Position numbers and translations under genes: made by a program | Shown: positions 5,502-8,178 of the stretch, one piece after another | Layout of the letters: the number at the start of each line of letters is the position of its first letter | Position numbering within the stretch: the stretch's first letter is position 1 | Source: Erysipelotrichaceae bacterium UBA3379 | GTDB lineage: Bacteria > Bacillota_I > Bacilli_A > Erysipelotrichales > Coprobacillaceae | Length of the DNA: 8,178 bases | Direction of reading: 5' to 3' | Assembly (NCBI GenBank): GCA_002359025.1 | Contig: DEPZ01000065.1 | Span: forward strand, 15,342-23,519 | The notes under the pieces: generated by a model | The model's database searches: none | Told to the model about the DNA's origin: nothing | The model's input: the letters and a program-made list of their open reading frames with translations, nothing else

Positions 5502-6825
5502 ATTTAAAGAATTGTGGTAAGTATTCTTTATGAGCTTCTAACAATTCATCAACAACTTTATTTGCAATTTCATCACTAGGGCAAAGTGGGTTTAAGTTCA
5601 ATGCTGCAACAGCTAAGTCTCGATCACCACTTACAGCTGCTTCAATAACCATGCGTTCAAATGTTTTCATCATATGAACATATCCGCTAATAGGAAGTTT
5701 TAATTCACCAGTAGCAATAGGTTGAGGACCATCACTAGTGATTCTACAAGCAATTTCAACAGCACTATCTAATGGTAAGTCAGCGATGGCTCCATTGTTT
5801 TTTACATCAACATATTGAATATCTCCAGTATTGTTGTAGATTGATTGAATTAAATTACATGCTGCATCAGAATATTTTGCTCCACCACGTTTAGCAAGTT
5901 GTTCAGGCTTTTCTTGTAATTCTTCATGACTATATAATTCAAACAATTCCTCTTCTGTTTTGCTAACGACTTCTCCACGTACAGTACCAGTTTTGAATTG
6001 TTCTAGTTCTTCTTCTAATTGTTCTTTAGTGAAGAAATAGTAGTTATGGTATGGACAAGGAATAGCATGTAATCCATTGATAAATGAAGGTGAGTATGGT
6101 AAAGACACAAAGTTTTTCATTTGAATAGTATCTTTAGCTTTTAAATGTGCATATTTATCTAATAATTCATCAAAACGTGATTCACCATTAACAAATACAT
6201 TTGTCGCAAAGATAAAGTGATTAACACCTTGGATTTCCATAGTTACGTCTTTTTCTTCAACGTTTAACATTTTTGCAAAACCATCAACCATATTAACAGG
6301 AACATTACATAAACCAATAGCTTTTTTAAATGTAGTATGTCTATAAATAGCTTCTGTTACCATACCAGCTGGATTAGTAAAATTAATTAACCAAGCATTT
6401 GGACATAATTCTTGAATATCTTTAACGATATCTAAGATAACTGGAATTGTTCTAAATGCTTTAAACATTCCTCCAGCACCATTTGTTTCTTGTCCTATCA
6501 TACCATGGCTTAAAGGGATTCTTTCATCTTTTATACGTGCTGGTAAACGACCAATGCGCATTTGAGTAGTAACGAAATCAGCGTCTTTTAAAGCTTCACG
6601 TCGATCATAGCTTAAAATAACTTTCATTGGTAATCCAGCTTTTTTTACCATTCTTTGTGCAAGAGCACCAACAATTTCTAATTTTTCACGTCCTTCTTCG
6701 ATATCAACTAACCATAATTCTTTGATAGGTAATGTATCATATCTTTTAATAAATCCTTCGACAAGTTCTGGTGTATAAGAAGATCCACCACCGATAGTAA
6801 CAACTTTAATATTTTCTTTTTTCAT
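5500..6825 (-). CDS. licH: 6-phospho-beta-glucosidase, glycoside hydrolase family 4 (LicH type)
   Basis: GH4 enzymes hydrolyse phosphorylated disaccharides made by PTS uptake, using NAD+ and Mn2+ in a redox-elimination mechanism. The 441-residue length is typical. Landmarks are the NAD-binding GGGSSYTPELVEGF (from residue 12), DADFVTTQMRIGRL, GQETNGAGGMFKAFRTIP, NFTNPAGMVTEA (148-159), the metal-site GLCNVP (Cys173) and GVNH (His203), IPCPYHNYYF and KRGGAKYSDAACNLI. The sequence closely follows my recollection of Bacillus LicH, so cellobiose/lichenan-oligosaccharide 6-phosphates are the likely substrates. Other phospho-beta-glucosides are possible. It is monocistronic, with AGAGGG before the ATG and its own terminator; no PTS genes adjoin it in the window. 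The divergent MocR-type regulator is the likely controller. Confidence 0.93.
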   Translation of the reverse strand: MKKENIKVVTIGGGSSYTPELVEGFIKRYDTLPIKELWLVDIEEGREKLEIVGALAQRMVKKAGLPMKVILSYDRREALKDADFVTTQMRIGRLPARIKDERIPLSHGMIGQETNGAGGMFKAFRTIPVILDIVKDIQELCPNAWLINFTNPAGMVTEAIYRHTTFKKAIGLCNVPVNMVDGFAKMLNVEEKDVTMEIQGVNHFIFATNVFVNGESRFDELLDKYAHLKAKDTIQMKNFVSLPYSPSFINGLHAIPCPYHNYYFFTKEQLEEELEQFKTGTVRGEVVSKTEEELFELYSHEELQEKPEQLAKRGGAKYSDAACNLIQSIYNNTGDIQYVDVKNNGAIADLPLDSAVEIACRITSDGPQPIATGELKLPISGYVHMMKTFERMVIEAAVSGDRDLAVAALNLNPLCPSDEIANKVVDELLEAHKEYLPQFFK

Positions 6826-6857
6826 TTTCTTTCCCTCTTTCTTTTCTCTGTGGTTTC

Positions 6858-6885
6858 ATTATATAATAAGCAATTAAAAATTCAA
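6858..6885 (-). promoter_or_regulatory. candidate promoter of the glucosidase gene
   Basis: On the - strand TTGAAT (6885-6880) and TATAAT (6863-6858) are separated by 16 bases, giving a transcription start near 6851 and a leader of about 26 bases containing AGAGGG. The palindrome at 6903-6914 would be centred nearly 60 bases upstream of that start, a usual place for an activator site. Confidence 0.6.
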
Positions 6886-6901
6886 CTCAAGTAAACTTAA
6901 A

Positions 6902-6930
6902 TTGTACCGGTACACTATATATGCTATAAT
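6902..6930 (+). promoter_or_regulatory. promoter of the MocR-type regulator gene
   Basis: An extended -10, TGCTATAAT, occupies 6922-6930. With a 17-base spacer the -35 is TTGTAC at 6902-6907, inside the palindrome. The predicted start, near 6937, lies almost at the gene start. Confidence 0.6.
6903..6914. promoter_or_regulatory. palindromic operator candidate TGTACCGGTACA
   Basis: TGTACCGGTACA is a perfect 12-base palindrome and is GC-rich against its AT-rich surroundings. It lies between the divergent promoters, overlapping the -35 region of the regulator gene. GntR/MocR proteins bind dyad sites in such places, so it is most simply the site of the adjacent regulator. Confidence 0.65.
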
Positions 6931-6946
6931 TGAGTAGGTGATTCAT

Positions 6947-7456
6947 GTGTATAAATATCATACTATTGCAAAAGATATAGAGAATAAAATTAAAAATCAA
7001 GAATATCAACAAGGAGATAAATTACCATCAATAAGACAATTGATGCAAATATATAAATGCAGTCGTTGGATTGCAGTCAAAGTTTATGAAGAATTGGAAA
7101 AGAAACATTTGGTCTATGCGAAAAAGCAAAGTGGATATTATGTTGCAGATGGATTTTTAAAAACATCAGATCAACAAGATATATATTCCATGCATACAGG
7201 TAATCCGATTGTGAGTGCAACATCATTGCAAGATGCGAAACATTGCTTATCGATTGCGATTGATCAATATTCTTCTTCATTGAATATTTCTCTTGAGGGT
7301 GTGGATTCATTGCGAGAAATACTTCCTGATTTTTTATCGAATATGTGTATTTATACGAAAAAAGAAAACATTTATTTGATTCAAGGTATTACTCAGATGC
7401 TTTCGTTTTTTTCAACACATACTTTTTTTTCAATCGAAAAAGTATATCTTGATTGA
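6947..7456 (+). CDS. MocR-type transcriptional regulator, N-terminal frame before frameshift
   Basis: The first 68 residues are a GntR-type winged helix-turn-helix: KYHTIAKDIENKIKN, GDKLPSIRQLMQIYKCSR, then VYEELEKKHLVYAKKQSGYYV. A linker and the start of a fold-type I aminotransferase-like domain follow (LEGVDSLREILPDFLSN, then IYLIQGITQML). The family (MocR/PdxR type) is normally 450-500 residues; this frame ends after about 170 at TGA 7454-7456, and the matching continuation is in another frame. The shift must lie between 7380 and 7456. GTG at 6947 has AGGTGA at 6936-6941 five bases upstream; the alternative GTG at 6938 would be leaderless. If unrepaired, the product is a DNA-binding domain without its effector domain. 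It is divergent from the glucosidase gene. Confidence 0.8.
   Translation: MYKYHTIAKDIENKIKNQEYQQGDKLPSIRQLMQIYKCSRWIAVKVYEELEKKHLVYAKKQSGYYVADGFLKTSDQQDIYSMHTGNPIVSATSLQDAKHCLSIAIDQYSSSLNISLEGVDSLREILPDFLSNMCIYTKKENIYLIQGITQMLSFFSTHTFFSIEKVYLD
7423..7430 (+). repeat. T8 homopolymer at the frameshift in the regulator gene
   Basis: Eight T in a row precede CAATCG, and a second run of seven T lies at 7406-7412. Both are inside the 7380-7456 interval where the upstream and downstream frames overlap. One T fewer in either run restores a full-length regulator. Such tracts are prone to replication or transcription slippage. Confidence 0.75.
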
Positions 7457-8178
7457 AGAACCTACTTATAGTTATTATGTGCAATTTTTAAAAAATATGC
7501 AGATTCCAACATTGACTATATCAAGAAGCTCTCAAGGAATAGATCTTAAAGAATTGGAACGACTATTTCAAAACTATCCAATTAAATTCTTTTATATAAC
7601 GCCTAGAAATCATAATCCATTAGGTACAACGTTGGATACAAAAACAAGACAGGCAATCGCAAGACTTGCATTAGAATATAATATTTATATCATAGAAGAT
7701 GATTATTTTGGACATTGTTCATCAACTCCAAGATATTTGCCTTTGTATTACTATATGGAGGGGAAAAATTGTATCTATTTAACGAGCTTTAGTAAAACTA
7801 TTCCATATATTCGTATTGGTATATGTGTGATTCCTTCTCATTTTCAAGAGATTTTCCATGAGATTATTGATACTTCCTATTATTATTCTTATCAGCTTCC
7901 TTCACTCATTTCACAAGCAACACTAGAATCATATATAAGAAGTTCGTTATATCAAAAACAAGTTACAAATTTGTTGCAAGTTTTAAAGAAAGACTATCAA
8001 ATCATTAGAATGCATATAAAAAAATGGAATCAGGCTATAGCAACTCTTTCTACAAGCTATTCTGGATATTATGTAACTGTCTATATAAACTTTCCAATTG
8101 ATTTGGATAAGCTAGAACATGTATTGTTAAAATATTCATTAAAAGTTGCTAGAAATGAAAGATGTTATTATAATAAAA
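7431..8178 (+). pseudogene. MocR-type regulator, aminotransferase-like domain in shifted frame (cut by window end)
   Basis: This frame has no start of its own and continues the regulator after the shift: SKKYILIEEPTYSYYVQF is the expected next segment. It is open from 7380 to the window end with no stop. Conserved PLP-fold elements are intact: YITPRNHNPLG, IIEDDYFG with the pyridine-binding Asp and the Tyr (7698-7706), and LTSFSKTIPYIRIG with the PLP lysine at 7794-7796. The domain would sense PLP or an amino compound and drive dimerisation. Removing one T from T8 (7423-7430) or T7 (7406-7412) joins it smoothly to the upstream frame. Intact downstream coding argues for a recent, reversible or artefactual shift. 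The 3' end lies outside the window. Confidence 0.8.

Noticed and set aside
6889..6898. AAGTAAACTT as a second operator between the divergent promoters
   Set aside because: It has only four paired bases per arm in AT-rich DNA; too weak to call, though it lies next to the stronger palindrome.
7077..7310. Open frame on the - strand inside the regulator gene
   Set aside because: It is opposite the GntR/MocR coding sequence and has no recognisable content.
1..8178. CRISPR arrays, tRNA or rRNA genes, insertion sequences and phage or defence genes
   Set aside because: No repeat-spacer pattern, RNA-gene consensus, transposase or terminal inverted repeats were seen; the genes look like ordinary chromosomal ones.

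Overview
The window is AT-rich DNA with short intergenic gaps, strong AAGGAGG/AGGAG-type ribosome binding sites and U-tract hairpin terminators, so it is from a low-GC Gram-positive bacterium. The cotJ spore-coat genes show an endospore former. The protein sequences and the mix of genes resemble gut Firmicutes of the Erysipelotrichia/Coprobacillaceae type; that placement is inference from general resemblance, not from a marker gene. No tRNA, rRNA, CRISPR array or insertion sequence was seen, and no gap between genes exceeds about 120 bases.

Layout. (1) Bases 1-1256, + strand: the 3' part of galU (UDP-glucose synthesis; its first ~40 codons lie before the window), overlapped by a gene for a small multi-pass membrane protein of unknown role, closed by a terminator at 1255-1281. 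(2) Bases 1280-2305, - strand: a two-gene spore-coat operon, an apparent cotJA-cotJB fusion followed by cotJC (manganese-catalase fold). (3) Bases 2415-5077, + strand: a flavodoxin-like protein, a hairpin terminator in a very short gap, a 138-aa conserved protein translationally coupled to a lipoprotein nuclease (EndA/NUC1-like), a DUF1294 membrane protein starting 2 bases after the nuclease stop, and a HAD phosphatase. (4) Bases 5129-5437, - strand: a 102-aa protein of unknown function. (5) Bases 5500-6825, - strand: a GH4 6-phospho-beta-glucosidase (LicH type), alone and closed by its own terminator. (6) Bases 6947-8178, + strand, divergent from the glucosidase: a MocR-type regulator (GntR helix-turn-helix plus aminotransferase-like domain) broken by a +1 frameshift near T7 and T8 homopolymers, and cut by the window end.

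How the parts relate. The glucosidase and the MocR-type regulator share a 121-base divergent control region. A perfect 12-base palindrome there overlaps the regulator's -35 region and lies upstream of the glucosidase promoter, suggesting autorepression with activation (or repression) of the glucosidase. The frameshift would disable the regulator, but its downstream frame is open to the window end and keeps the PLP-lysine motif. This suggests a recent or reversible event (slippage at a homopolymer) or a sequencing error rather than old decay. The most system-like unit is the 138-aa protein plus nuclease plus DUF1294 block; a nuclease/partner relationship is a hypothesis only.
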